Part shown: in pieces, positions 1-5,939 of the stretch
How the letters are laid out: every line of letters starts with the position of its first letter
Position numbering within the stretch: position 1 is the first letter of the stretch
From: Acidobacteriota bacterium
GTDB lineage: Bacteria; Acidobacteriota; Blastocatellia; Pyrinomonadales; Pyrinomonadaceae
DNA: 11,480 nucleotides
Direction of reading: 5' to 3'
NCBI GenBank assembly: GCA_020201365.1
Contig: JAIVGV010000046.1
Span: 1 to 11,480 of the forward strand
Notes under the pieces: model-generated
Told to the model about the DNA's origin: nothing
Databases searched by the model: none
Seen by the model: only the letters and a program-made list of their open reading frames with translations
Translations under genes and position numbers: made by a program

Positions 1-75
1 ACACAGAGCGGCTGAACGATAGTCTAATCTCGTCTATCCGTATCCCTTCTATGTTCTCCGTGACCTCTGTGGCTA
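1..75. repeat. Partial CACAGAG-type intergenic repeat, cut by window edge
   Basis: The segment begins with ACACAGAG and ends with CCTCTGTGGCTAAA, so the ends are inverted relative to each other. Read on the minus strand, the right end is a degenerate 9-base tandem: CACAGAGGT, CACGGAGAA, CATAGAAGG. This resembles the dispersed CACAGAG/CGCAGAG repeats of many environmental bacterial genomes, and it shares a core with the two palindromic copies further along this window. Only the part inside the window can be seen, so the real left border is unknown. It lies directly upstream of the methyltransferase gene and may carry its 5' leader; I see no convincing promoter in it. Confidence 0.45.
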
Positions 76-113
76 AAGATTTGAACTCATAAAAACAGGA
101 GCACGACGAAACG

Positions 114-1148
114 ATGAGCACTCAACAGACGCAGCAGCAGGACGCGCACGCCGCGCAGCCCACGCCCGAACGCATCTTCCAGACGCTCTTCGGCTACCAG
201 CAGACCGCCGCCATGCGCGCCGCCATCGAACTGGACATCTTCACGGCGATCAGTGAAGGCAACGACACGCCGGAGAAGATCGCCGCGCGCTGCGGCTGCG
301 CCGAGCGCGGCGCGCGAATCTTGTGCGACTACATGACGATCCAGGGCTTCCTCACCAAGCAGGGCAACGCTTACGCGCTCACGCCCGAGTCGCAAATCTT
401 CCTCGTCCGCACCTCCCCGGCATACGTGGGCGGCGTCGCGAACTTCCTCGCGCGCGGCTCACTCGTCGAGGCTTACCAGACGTTCACGGACAGCGTCCGC
501 AAGGGCGGCACGACCATGCCCGAACAGGGCTCGATGACGCCGGAGCACCCGATGTGGGAGGAGTTCGCGCGCAGCATGGTGGCGATGATGCGCCCGCCCG
601 CCGAAGCCATCGCTGAGATCGCCGGCGCGGGGGGCGCGTTGAAAGTTTTAGACATCGCCGCCGGTCACGGCATCTTCGGCATCACCATCGCGCAGAAGAA
701 CGCGCAGGCTGAAATCTATCCCGTCGACTGGAAGAACGTGCTCGCCATCGCCGAAGAGAACGCGCAACGCGCGGGCGTCTCGGATCGCTACCACCTGATT
801 CCGGGCAGCGCGTTCGACGTTGACTTCGGCGCGGACTATGACGTCGCGCTCCTCACGAACTTCCTGCACCACTTCGACCCGCCGACCAACGAGCGGCTGC
901 TCAGCAAGGTTTACGCCGCGCTTAAACCCGGCGGGCGCGCGATCACGCTGGAGTTCGTCCCGAACGAAGACCGGGTGACGCCGCCGATGGCAGCCGCCTT
1001 CTCGCTCACCATGCTCGGCTCGACCGAGCGCGGCGACGCCTACACCTTCCGCGAACTCGAAGAGATGTTCCGCCACGCCGGCTTCGCCCGCAGCGAACTC
1101 CTCCCCGGCGTCCCCGGCTCGATCATCGTCTCGCACAAGGGCGAATGA
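114..1148 (+). CDS. Class I SAM-dependent methyltransferase, O-methyltransferase (dimerisation domain) type
   Basis: A 344-residue protein with the two-part layout of the acetylserotonin O-methyltransferase/CrtF-BchU-like family. Residues about 20-100 form a helical winged-helix dimerisation domain, and residues about 165-344 form the Rossmann methyltransferase domain. The SAM-binding motif I is VLDIAAGHG (178-186). The acidic residue expected to bind the SAM ribose is D205 in PVDW. The motif IV region DVALLTNFLHHFD (243-255) carries the His pair near the usual catalytic position, followed by LKPGGRAITLEF (270-281). The start ATG is preceded by AGGAG at 97-101. The hydrophilic Gln-rich first 15 residues are probably disordered. 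The family methylates small aromatic or polyketide-like hydroxyls, but the substrate cannot be read from the sequence and no biosynthetic cluster surrounds it. Its stop codon overlaps the start of the next gene (ATGA), which indicates translational coupling. Confidence 0.88.
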   Translation: MSTQQTQQQDAHAAQPTPERIFQTLFGYQQTAAMRAAIELDIFTAISEGNDTPEKIAARCGCAERGARILCDYMTIQGFLTKQGNAYALTPESQIFLVRTSPAYVGGVANFLARGSLVEAYQTFTDSVRKGGTTMPEQGSMTPEHPMWEEFARSMVAMMRPPAEAIAEIAGAGGALKVLDIAAGHGIFGITIAQKNAQAEIYPVDWKNVLAIAEENAQRAGVSDRYHLIPGSAFDVDFGADYDVALLTNFLHHFDPPTNERLLSKVYAALKPGGRAITLEFVPNEDRVTPPMAAAFSLTMLGSTERGDAYTFRELEEMFRHAGFARSELLPGVPGSIIVSHKGE

Positions 1149-1651
1149 AGAAAATCTTAGTCATCGGATCGGGCGGCGCGGGCAAGTCAACCTTCGCCGC
1201 CCGGCTCGGTGAGCGGCTCGGCTTGCCCGTCGTACACCTCGACCGGCTCTACTGGAATCCCGGTTGGGTCAAGACGCCCGAGCCCGAATTTCGCGGGCGC
1301 GTCGCGGACGCAATCGCGCGCGACGCCTGGATCATGGACGGGAACTATTCGGGCACGCTCGACGTGCGGCTCGAAGCGTGCGACACGGTCGTTTTCCTCG
1401 ACGTGCCGCGCGCGGTCTGCGTCTGGCGGATCGTGAAGCGCACCGTGACGTACCGCAACGGGCGCAGACCCGACATGGCTGAAGGCTGCCGCGAGAAGTT
1501 CAACCCGGAGTTCATGCGCTGGGTCTGGGACTACCCGGAGCGGACGCGACCGAAAATCCTGAAGCGTCTGGAAGAGCACGCGCGCGGCAAAAACATCTAC
1601 ATTTTGCGAACGCAGTCTGAGATTGAAAGATTCCTCGCTCGTCGAGCGTAG
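1145..1651 (+). CDS. P-loop nucleotide kinase-like protein, FlaR / 'DNA topology modulation protein' family
   Basis: A 168-residue protein, the usual size for this family. It has an N-terminal Walker A loop GSGGAGKST (8-16), then the HLDRLYW segment (31-37), DGNYSGT (65-71), a beta strand ending in an acidic residue VVFLDVPR (82-89), and an Arg-rich lid region with RRPD (107-110). The segment PDMAEGCREKF (109-119), followed by a W-rich helix, is typical of the proteins annotated as FlaR or 'topology modulation protein'. They belong to the adenylate/shikimate-kinase-like P-loop NTPases. The DNA-topology label is historical, and the chemistry is more likely phosphoryl transfer to a small molecule. 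The ATG overlaps the methyltransferase stop by 4 bases, so both are expected on one mRNA. Whether the two act on one pathway is unknown. Confidence 0.85.
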   Translation: MKKILVIGSGGAGKSTFAARLGERLGLPVVHLDRLYWNPGWVKTPEPEFRGRVADAIARDAWIMDGNYSGTLDVRLEACDTVVFLDVPRAVCVWRIVKRTVTYRNGRRPDMAEGCREKFNPEFMRWVWDYPERTRPKILKRLEEHARGKNIYILRTQSEIERFLARRA

Positions 1652-1662
1652 ATGAGTTGCGG

Positions 1663-1755
1663 TTCACCGCAGAGGCGCGGAGTCCGCGCGGAGTTATCGC
1701 AGAGAAGACAAGCCTCCGCGTAAACTCCGCGAGCCCTCCGCGCCTCTGCGGTGAA
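1663..1755. repeat. Palindromic intergenic repeat, copy 1 (CGCAGAG family)
   Basis: Perfect 20-bp inverted terminal arms lie at 1663-1682 and 1736-1755 (outer sequence TTCACCGCAGAGGCGCGGAG). A second perfect 9-bp nested helix pairs 1687-1695 with 1723-1731. A third imperfect helix pairs 1698-1704 with 1714-1720 (one A-C mismatch). The element is 93 bp and starts 12 bp after the kinase-like gene. A related copy lies at 3737-3830. It contains no coding capacity. As RNA or as a DNA cruciform it would form one long stacked hairpin. It could act as a terminator or mRNA-end stabiliser for the upstream two-gene unit, or be a non-autonomous mobile (REP/MITE-like) unit; no target-site duplication is obvious. 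Confidence 0.88.
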
Positions 1756-1807
1756 TCAGACCTCGCGTCACACTCAAGTTCGCTACCACCAGCCCTGTCG
1801 CCCTCGT

Positions 1808-1836
1808 TTGACTTGCCGCGCGTTTCGGCATAGAAA
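1808..1836 (+). promoter_or_regulatory. Sigma-70-type promoter for the M28 peptidase gene
   Basis: TTGACT (1808-1813), a 17-base spacer, and TAGAAA (1831-1836) make a good -35/-10 pair with ideal spacing. Transcription would start near 1843 and give a leader of about 30 bases before the ATG at 1874. The spacer end TTTCGGCA next to the -10 is nearly identical to the promoter of the small membrane protein at 4034-4062, which supports both calls. Confidence 0.65.
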
Positions 1837-1873
1837 CTTCCTAACCCCAATCCTGAGAACCGAGGCAAGTCCG

Positions 1874-3640
1874 ATGAAGAAGCGCACTCTTTCTCTCGCC
1901 CTGCTCGCCGCGGCGTTCGCTTTCGCCGCGCTCGCCTGCCAGCAAGTGCCCGTGGCGAACACGAACGCCAACGCGAATACAAATGCCAACGCGCAGACCG
2001 CCGTGAACTACACCTACCCAGCCGATCTCAAGCCCGCGCTCGATTCGATCAACACCGACGACCTGATGCGCCACACCAAGGCGCTCTCGTCGGACGAGTA
2101 CGAGGGGCGCGGTCCCGGTACGCACGGCGAGGAGTTGTCGGTCGCCTACATCTCCGATCAGTTCAAGCGGATCGGTCTCAAGCCCGGCAACCCTGACGGC
2201 ACGTACGTGCAGAAAGTCCCGCTCGTCGGCTTTACGGCGCAGAATCCGACGGCGTCGTTCTCTGTCGGCGGCAAGAAGATCGATCTCAAGTTCCCGGACG
2301 ACTGGGTCGGCGTCTCGCGCCGCCTGGAGCCGGAGGCGAAGGTTGACAACTCGGACGTGGTCTTCGTCGGTTACGGCGTCGAAGCGCCGGAGTACGGGTG
2401 GGACGACTTCAAGGGCACTGATGTGAAGGGGAAGACGATCCTGATGCTCGTCAACGATCCGCCCGTGCCCGATCCCGCAGACCCGACGAAGCTCGACGAC
2501 AAGATGTTCAAGGGCAGGGCGATGACCTACTACGGTCGCTGGACGTACAAGTACGAGCAGGCGATGCGCCACGGCGCGGCGGCGGCGATCATCATCCACG
2601 AGACGGGACCCGCGGGCTACCCCTACGAGGTCGTCTCGGGGAGCTGGGGGCGCGAGAACTTCGACATCAGGACGCCGGAGAACGCGCGTCGTGCGGCGGT
2701 CGAAGGCTGGATCACGCTGGAGCGCGCCAAAGAGGTTCTCTCCGCCGCCGGGCAGGACTTCGACGCCCTGAAGAAGCAGGCGGTCTCGAAAGACTTCAAG
2801 CCCGTCGCCCTGAACGCGAAGGCGAGCTTCGACATCAAGAATCAGCTTCGGGAGATTCAGTCGCAGAACGTCGTCGCCAAGATCGAAGGCAGCGATCCGA
2901 AGTTGAAGGACGAGTACGTCGTCTATACGGCGCACTGGGATCATCTGGGTAAAGACCCGAGCAAGCAGGGCGATCAGATTTTCAACGGCGCGGACGATAA
3001 CGCTTCCGGCGTCGCGCAGCTTTTAGAGATCGCCGAGGCTTACACGAAACTGCCGACGCCGCCCAAGCGCTCGATCCTCTTCGTCTCCGTCACCGCCGAG
3101 GAGAAGGGCTTGCTCGGCTCGAAGTACTACGCGGCGAACCCCCTCTACCCGTTAACCAAGACGCTCGCCGACATCAACATGGACGAGGCGAACCAGTGGG
3201 GGCGCACGCGCGATCTGACCGTCGTCGGCTTGGGCAACTCGTCTCTGGACGATGTCGCGCAGCAAGCCGCGAACATGCAGGGCGGGCGCGTGCTCCAACC
3301 CGACCCGGAGCCCGAGAACGGCGGCTTCTACCGCTCCGACCACTTCGAGTTCGCCAAGCAGGGCGTCCCCGCCCTGAACCCGGAGGCGGGGATTGACTAC
3401 CTCGGCAAGCCCGCGGGCTGGGGCAAGCAGAAGCGCGACGACTACACGGAGCACGACTACCACAAGCCCTCCGACGAGATTAAGCCCGGCTGGGACTTGT
3501 CCGGCGCGGTCGAGGACGCGCAGCTCTACATGATCACCGGCTACCTCGTCGCGCAGGGCGACAAGTACCCCGAATGGAAGGAAGGCACCGAGTTCAAAGC
3601 GAAGCGCGAGCAGTCGCTCAAAGGCGCGACGGGACCTTGA
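1874..3640 (+). CDS. M28-family zinc aminopeptidase with PA-domain insertion, predicted lipoprotein
   Basis: A 588-residue exported metallopeptidase. Residues 1-22 are a lipoprotein signal (MKKR, a hydrophobic Ala/Leu stretch, then LAC with Cys22). A flexible Asn/Thr/Ala linker follows (about 29-42). Residues about 125-330 are consistent with the protease-associated (PA) insertion common in this subfamily. The M28 catalytic core carries all expected metal and catalytic residues: H354 and D356 in TAHWDHLG, D375 in GADDNASG, the Glu pair E409/E410 in VTAEEKGLLGS, D437 in NMDEAN, and H490 in YRSDHFEF. It should release N-terminal amino acids from peptides at the cell surface or in the periplasm. 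The ATG at 1874 is chosen because GAGG lies 8 bases upstream and a signal peptide begins there. The frame stays open back to a GTG at 1751, but that extension runs through the palindromic repeat and would bury the signal peptide. Its promoter and terminator are both visible, so it is probably monocistronic. Confidence 0.93.
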   Translation: MKKRTLSLALLAAAFAFAALACQQVPVANTNANANTNANAQTAVNYTYPADLKPALDSINTDDLMRHTKALSSDEYEGRGPGTHGEELSVAYISDQFKRIGLKPGNPDGTYVQKVPLVGFTAQNPTASFSVGGKKIDLKFPDDWVGVSRRLEPEAKVDNSDVVFVGYGVEAPEYGWDDFKGTDVKGKTILMLVNDPPVPDPADPTKLDDKMFKGRAMTYYGRWTYKYEQAMRHGAAAAIIIHETGPAGYPYEVVSGSWGRENFDIRTPENARRAAVEGWITLERAKEVLSAAGQDFDALKKQAVSKDFKPVALNAKASFDIKNQLREIQSQNVVAKIEGSDPKLKDEYVVYTAHWDHLGKDPSKQGDQIFNGADDNASGVAQLLEIAEAYTKLPTPPKRSILFVSVTAEEKGLLGSKYYAANPLYPLTKTLADINMDEANQWGRTRDLTVVGLGNSSLDDVAQQAANMQGGRVLQPDPEPENGGFYRSDHFEFAKQGVPALNPEAGIDYLGKPAGWGKQKRDDYTEHDYHKPSDEIKPGWDLSGAVEDAQLYMITGYLVAQGDKYPEWKEGTEFKAKREQSLKGATGP

Positions 3641-3664
3641 CGCGGCGAGGCGAGTGGAACGAAG

Positions 3665-3703
3665 AAGAGGGCGCGAGTTGAGATCGCGCCCTCTTGCCTT
3701 TCT
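3665..3703 (+). terminator. Hairpin terminator of the M28 peptidase gene
   Basis: A perfect 12-bp stem (3665-3676 with 3684-3695, AAGAGGGCGCGA and its complement) has a 7-base loop and is followed by GCCTTTCT. It starts 24 bases after the stop codon. The T-run is short, but the stem is strong and perfectly paired. Confidence 0.75.
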
Positions 3704-3736
3704 GGGTCGTTCCTTGAAAATAAACTGACAAGACAT

Positions 3737-3830
3737 TTCACCGCAGAGGCGCAGAGTGCGCGCAGAGTTTACGCAAAGACTTATATTCCTCTGCGCTGAC
3801 TCTGCGAATCCTCCGCGCCTCTGCGGTGAA
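3737..3830. repeat. Palindromic intergenic repeat, copy 2 (CGCAGAG family)
   Basis: A 94-bp relative of the element at 1663-1755. The outer arms 3737-3756 and 3811-3830 pair over 20 bp with one mismatch (A3753 opposite C3814). The inner helix pairs 3761-3768 with 3799-3806 perfectly. At the inner helix a base pair has changed on both sides relative to copy 1 (G-C there, A-T here), so pairing is kept. It lies between the convergent M28 gene and small membrane protein gene, where a structure terminating from either side would fit. Confidence 0.88.
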
Positions 3831-3851
3831 TCTCTTTCTGTCTAACGGCTC

Positions 3852-3974
3852 TCAGCAGTGCACGTGACCGAGCAGCCAATAGACGAGGATGAAGACGATG
3901 ATCGTCGAGATGCAGCCGCCGCCCCACTTCCAAGCCGCCACGCCCGCCAGTATCCCGCGCAGAGGTCCTTGCAT
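3852..3974 (-). CDS. Small single-span membrane protein, 40 residues, function unknown
   Basis: A 40-codon frame starts with ATG (complement of 3972-3974) and ends with TGA (complement of 3852-3854). The product begins MQGPLRGILAGVAAWKWG and continues with Gly-Gly-Cys. One hydrophobic span of about 15 residues follows (STIIVFILVYWLLG, about 23-36), and the protein ends His-Val-His-Cys. An AAGGGGA ribosome-binding site lies about 10 bases upstream (complement of 3985-3991). A near-consensus promoter lies 60-90 bases upstream. I recall similar tiny proteins with an AAWKWGGGC-like segment in Acidobacteriota genomes but know no function for them. Cys21 and the C-terminal HVHC could bind metal or form disulfides; this is speculation. 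It lies downstream of the DUF2585 gene on the same strand but has its own promoter. Confidence 0.72.
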   Translation of the reverse strand: MQGPLRGILAGVAAWKWGGGCISTIIVFILVYWLLGHVHC

Positions 3975-4033
3975 GGACTGAAATTCCCCTTTCGAGTCGG
4001 GTTCAAATTTTCGGGGGAAGCGTTCTACGCGAA

Positions 4034-4062
4034 TCTCTACGCCGAAAACGCCCCGCTGTCAA
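4034..4062 (-). promoter_or_regulatory. Sigma-70-type promoter for the small membrane protein gene
   Basis: Read on the minus strand: TTGACA (complement of 4057-4062), a spacer of exactly 17 bases ending TTTTCGGCG, then TAGAGA (complement of 4034-4039). The -35 is full consensus. Predicted start is near 4027, giving a leader of about 50 bases. It lies wholly in the gap after the DUF2585 stop codon. Confidence 0.7.
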
Positions 4063-4079
4063 CGCCCACTCCTCGCCGG

Positions 4080-4649
4080 TCAGTGCCCCGCCTGCCAAGC
4101 CCTGATCGCGTCGGACTTGTGAACGAGCATGACGACGTTTAAGAGCAGGCTGTCCCTGATCCACACGAGCAGCACCAACTCGACGACGAAGAACACGACG
4201 AGCGTGCGCCTCCATCCGAGCCTGCGCGCCGCCCAGAAGCCCACGCCGCACGCGACGATGTCGCCGACCGAGTTGACGACCGTGTCGCCCGTGTAGCCGA
4301 ACGCCGCGGTCGCCTCGCGGTAGCGGCTGATCACGAAGTCCGTGTTCTCGACGATCTCCCACGCGGATTCGATCAAGACGGCGAGGCAGAACCGCCAGCG
4401 GATCGAGACGCGCGGCACGGCGAGCGCGAGCAGACCGCAGAAGGCGAAGCCGTGGAGCAGGTGCGTGAAGGTGTACGGATCGAAGAGCTGCTGCGAAGTC
4501 TCCGAGCCCCAAGCGTCGCCCGTCCACACCAGCACGCGCCCGCAAGAGCACGCCCACAGGCGACCCTGAACGCGCAGCTCGACCGCCGCCGCCGCGACGC
4601 ACGCGAGCGCGGCGAGCCACGCATAGAGTTTACCGCCGCCGTCCGCCAT
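4080..4649 (-). CDS. DUF2585 (UPF0314-type) membrane protein
   Basis: A 189-residue integral membrane protein with hydrophobic segments at about 8-25, 62-79, 85-98, 127-144 and 149-167. The family signature is well preserved: a WGSETSQQLFDPYTFTHLLH block (47-66), ESAWEIVENTDFVI (94-107), SRYREATAAFGYTGDTVVNS (108-127) and the following GD (129-130). The dense conserved polar residues (Asp, His, Glu, Arg, Tyr) within or next to membrane spans suggest a membrane enzyme or transporter, but no reaction is established. The start ATG is preceded by GGAAGTGAG immediately upstream. The gene is divergent from the Uma2 gene, with a 110-base shared upstream region. A second frame on the same strand (to about 4003) is an out-of-frame shadow. 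Confidence 0.88.
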   Translation of the reverse strand: MADGGGKLYAWLAALACVAAAAVELRVQGRLWACSCGRVLVWTGDAWGSETSQQLFDPYTFTHLLHGFAFCGLLALAVPRVSIRWRFCLAVLIESAWEIVENTDFVISRYREATAAFGYTGDTVVNSVGDIVACGVGFWAARRLGWRRTLVVFFVVELVLLVWIRDSLLLNVVMLVHKSDAIRAWQAGH

Positions 4650-4759
4650 CTCACTTCCGAACTCCCCGCGCCTCTATCCACGCGGGGCGAACTGGGATTA
4701 TTATTGCGCCTGCAACAAGAACTTAGTCGCCTCACGCGGGACGGATTCGAGGACGCAAG
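4650..4759. promoter_or_regulatory. Divergent intergenic region with a 7-bp inverted repeat
   Basis: This 110-base gap separates the DUF2585 and Uma2 start codons, so promoters for both must lie in or overlap it. I see no convincing -35/-10 pair. A perfect inverted repeat CCCCGCG/CGCGGGG (4664-4670 and 4681-4687, 10-base spacer) lies close to the DUF2585 start. It could be an operator, or a hairpin in the DUF2585 leader. The AT-rich patch GGATTATTATTG (about 4694-4705) could hold a -10 element. Confidence 0.35.
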
Positions 4760-5320
4760 ATGACGACCACGCCGACGCTACTGACCGAAGACGACCTGCT
4801 GCGGATGCCCGACGACGGCAACCGCTACGAGCTCGTCGAAGGAGAACTCAGAACCATGGCTCCCACCGGCTATGAGCACGGACGCTGCACGGGCAAACTG
4901 CACGGGCTCCTAATCAACCACGTTACCAAACACCGACTCGGCGACGTGCTCGCCGCCGAGACCGGCTTCGTCATCGCGCGCGCGGCTGACGGTCGCGTGA
5001 CGGTGCGCGCGCCCGCCGTGGCTTTCGTCGCGCGCGGGCGCGTCCCGGCGGACGCCGACACGAGCCGCTTCCTCGAACTCGCGCCCGATCTCGTCGCCGA
5101 GACGCTCTCGCCCTCGGACACGGCGGTCGAGGTCGAGGAGAAGATCGCTGCTTGGCTCAAGGCGGGCGTGCGCGCGGCGCTCGTCGTCAACCCCGCCTCG
5201 CGCACCGTCACGGCTCACCGCGCGCAGTTCGCCATCTCGCGCCTGACCGACGCGGACGAACTCGATCTGTCAGACATCCTCGAAGGCTTCCGCTGCCGCG
5301 TCGCGGAGATCTTCGACTGA
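4760..5320 (+). CDS. Uma2-family (DUF820) PD-(D/E)XK nuclease-fold protein, active site probably degenerate
   Basis: A 186-residue protein of normal family length. It shows the family order: LTEDDLLRMPDDGNRYELVE (8-27, entry helix and strand), EGELRTMAPTGYEHGRC (27-43), ETGFVIAR (67-74), VRAPAVAFVARGRVP (82-96), APDLVAETLSPSD (108-120), VEVEEKIAAWLKAGV (123-137) and LVVNPASRTVTAHR (141-154). In most members the block at 82-90 reads PDVAFV, and that Asp is the metal-binding active-site residue; here it is A86 (codon GCC). The usual VVDP is also VVNP (N144). E114 and K128 remain. It may therefore be an inactive or altered nuclease fold. GAGGA (4749-4753) gives a good ribosome-binding site. The GNAT gene follows 47 bases downstream. 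Uma2 genes are abundant, often multicopy, and of largely unknown biological role. Confidence 0.85.
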   Translation: MTTTPTLLTEDDLLRMPDDGNRYELVEGELRTMAPTGYEHGRCTGKLHGLLINHVTKHRLGDVLAAETGFVIARAADGRVTVRAPAVAFVARGRVPADADTSRFLELAPDLVAETLSPSDTAVEVEEKIAAWLKAGVRAALVVNPASRTVTAHRAQFAISRLTDADELDLSDILEGFRCRVAEIFD

Positions 5321-5367
5321 GCGCCGCGCGCACGCCGAGCGAGCAAGATCGAGCCGACAAAACTCCC

Positions 5368-5817
5368 GTGCAAGCCACGTTCACCGTCGCGCGACCCGGC
5401 GACGCGGAGCGGCTCGTGCCGCTGCTGCGCGAGTTCTACGACTACGATCACATCCCCCTCGACGAGCCCGCCGCGCGCCGCGCTCTCGCACAGTTGCTCG
5501 CGGACGCGCGGCTCGGTCTCGTCTACCTGATCGAGCTCGGCGGAGAGCTGGTCGGCTACCTCGTCGTCACCTTCGGCTTCAGCTTGGAGTTCAAGGGGCG
5601 CGACGCTTTCGTGGACGAGCTGTTCCTGCGGGCGGAGTTTCGCGGGCGCGGGCTGGGCGGGCGCGCGCTCGCCGTCGCCGAAGAGACTTGCCGCGCCGAG
5701 GGCGTGCGCGCGCTGCACCTCGAAGTCGAGCGCGCGAACACAGGCGCGCAGGGAGTCTACCGCCGGGCGGGCTTCAAAGATCACGACCGCTACCTGCTGA
5801 CCAAGTGGCTCGACTGA
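5368..5817 (+). CDS. GNAT-family N-acetyltransferase
   Basis: A 149-residue single-domain acetyltransferase when started at the GTG at 5368. The frame is open much further upstream, but that part overlaps the Uma2 gene and has shadow-like Arg/Ala-rich composition. The acetyl-CoA pyrophosphate loop is FRGRGLGGRAL (91-101), preceded by the motif A strand VDELFLRAEF (82-91). Motif B is ALHLEVERANTGAQGVYRRA (115-134), followed by GF. An acidic N-terminal patch (FYDYDHIPLDEP, 23-34) lies near the probable substrate site. No strong ribosome-binding site precedes the GTG, so translation may depend on coupling to the Uma2 gene. The acceptor amine is not predictable. The true start could be slightly different; no in-frame ATG or TTG lies between the Uma2 stop and this GTG. 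Confidence 0.85.
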   Translation: MQATFTVARPGDAERLVPLLREFYDYDHIPLDEPAARRALAQLLADARLGLVYLIELGGELVGYLVVTFGFSLEFKGRDAFVDELFLRAEFRGRGLGGRALAVAEETCRAEGVRALHLEVERANTGAQGVYRRAGFKDHDRYLLTKWLD

Positions 5818-5872
5818 AGACGAGCCTCGCGCCGCGCGCGGATTGTACAAACGCCGACGGCGAATCACAAAA

Positions 5873-5911
5873 CGAGAGCCCGACGAGTCTCTGAGTCTCG
5901 TCGGGCTCTCG
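5873..5911. terminator. Bidirectional hairpin terminator between convergent GNAT and HEAT-protein genes
   Basis: A perfect 15-bp stem (5873-5887 with 5897-5911, CGAGAGCCCGACGAG and its complement) has a 9-base loop. On the minus strand it is followed by TTTTGTG, a short U-tract, so it fits best as terminator of the long minus-strand operon. It can also stop transcription coming from the GNAT gene. It is the strongest hairpin in the window apart from the repeats. Confidence 0.82.
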
Positions 5912-5939
5912 TGCTTCGGCGCGCGTGCGTCGCCGCACG

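Noticed and set aside
1751..1873. N-terminal extension of the M28 peptidase from a GTG at 1751
   Set aside because: The GTG is inside the right arm of the palindromic repeat, the extension has no ribosome-binding site, it would overlap the promoter, and it would place the lipoprotein signal about 41 residues into the protein.
1841..2944. Minus-strand open frame of 367 codons opposite the M28 gene
   Set aside because: Arg/Val/Leu-rich antisense shadow; the plus strand carries every M28 catalytic motif.
1663..3830. CRISPR-like array from the recurring CGCAGAG units
   Set aside because: Units are degenerate, spaced about 9 bases, arranged as inverted arms, and there are no spacers or cas genes.
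3858..4142. Plus-strand 94-codon frame across the small-protein region
   Set aside because: It is antisense to the 40-residue membrane protein and runs over its promoter and into the DUF2585 3' end; no domain and no ribosome-binding site.
4661..4690. Possible remnant of the CGCAGAG repeat (CTCCCCGCGCCTCT)
   Set aside because: Only about nine consecutive bases match the repeat arm and no opposite arm is present; chance similarity in GC-rich DNA is likely.
5152..5367. Longer GNAT protein starting at 5152
   Set aside because: The extra 72 residues overlap the Uma2 gene in another frame and are Arg/Ala-rich shadow sequence; the GNAT fold begins just after the GTG at 5368.
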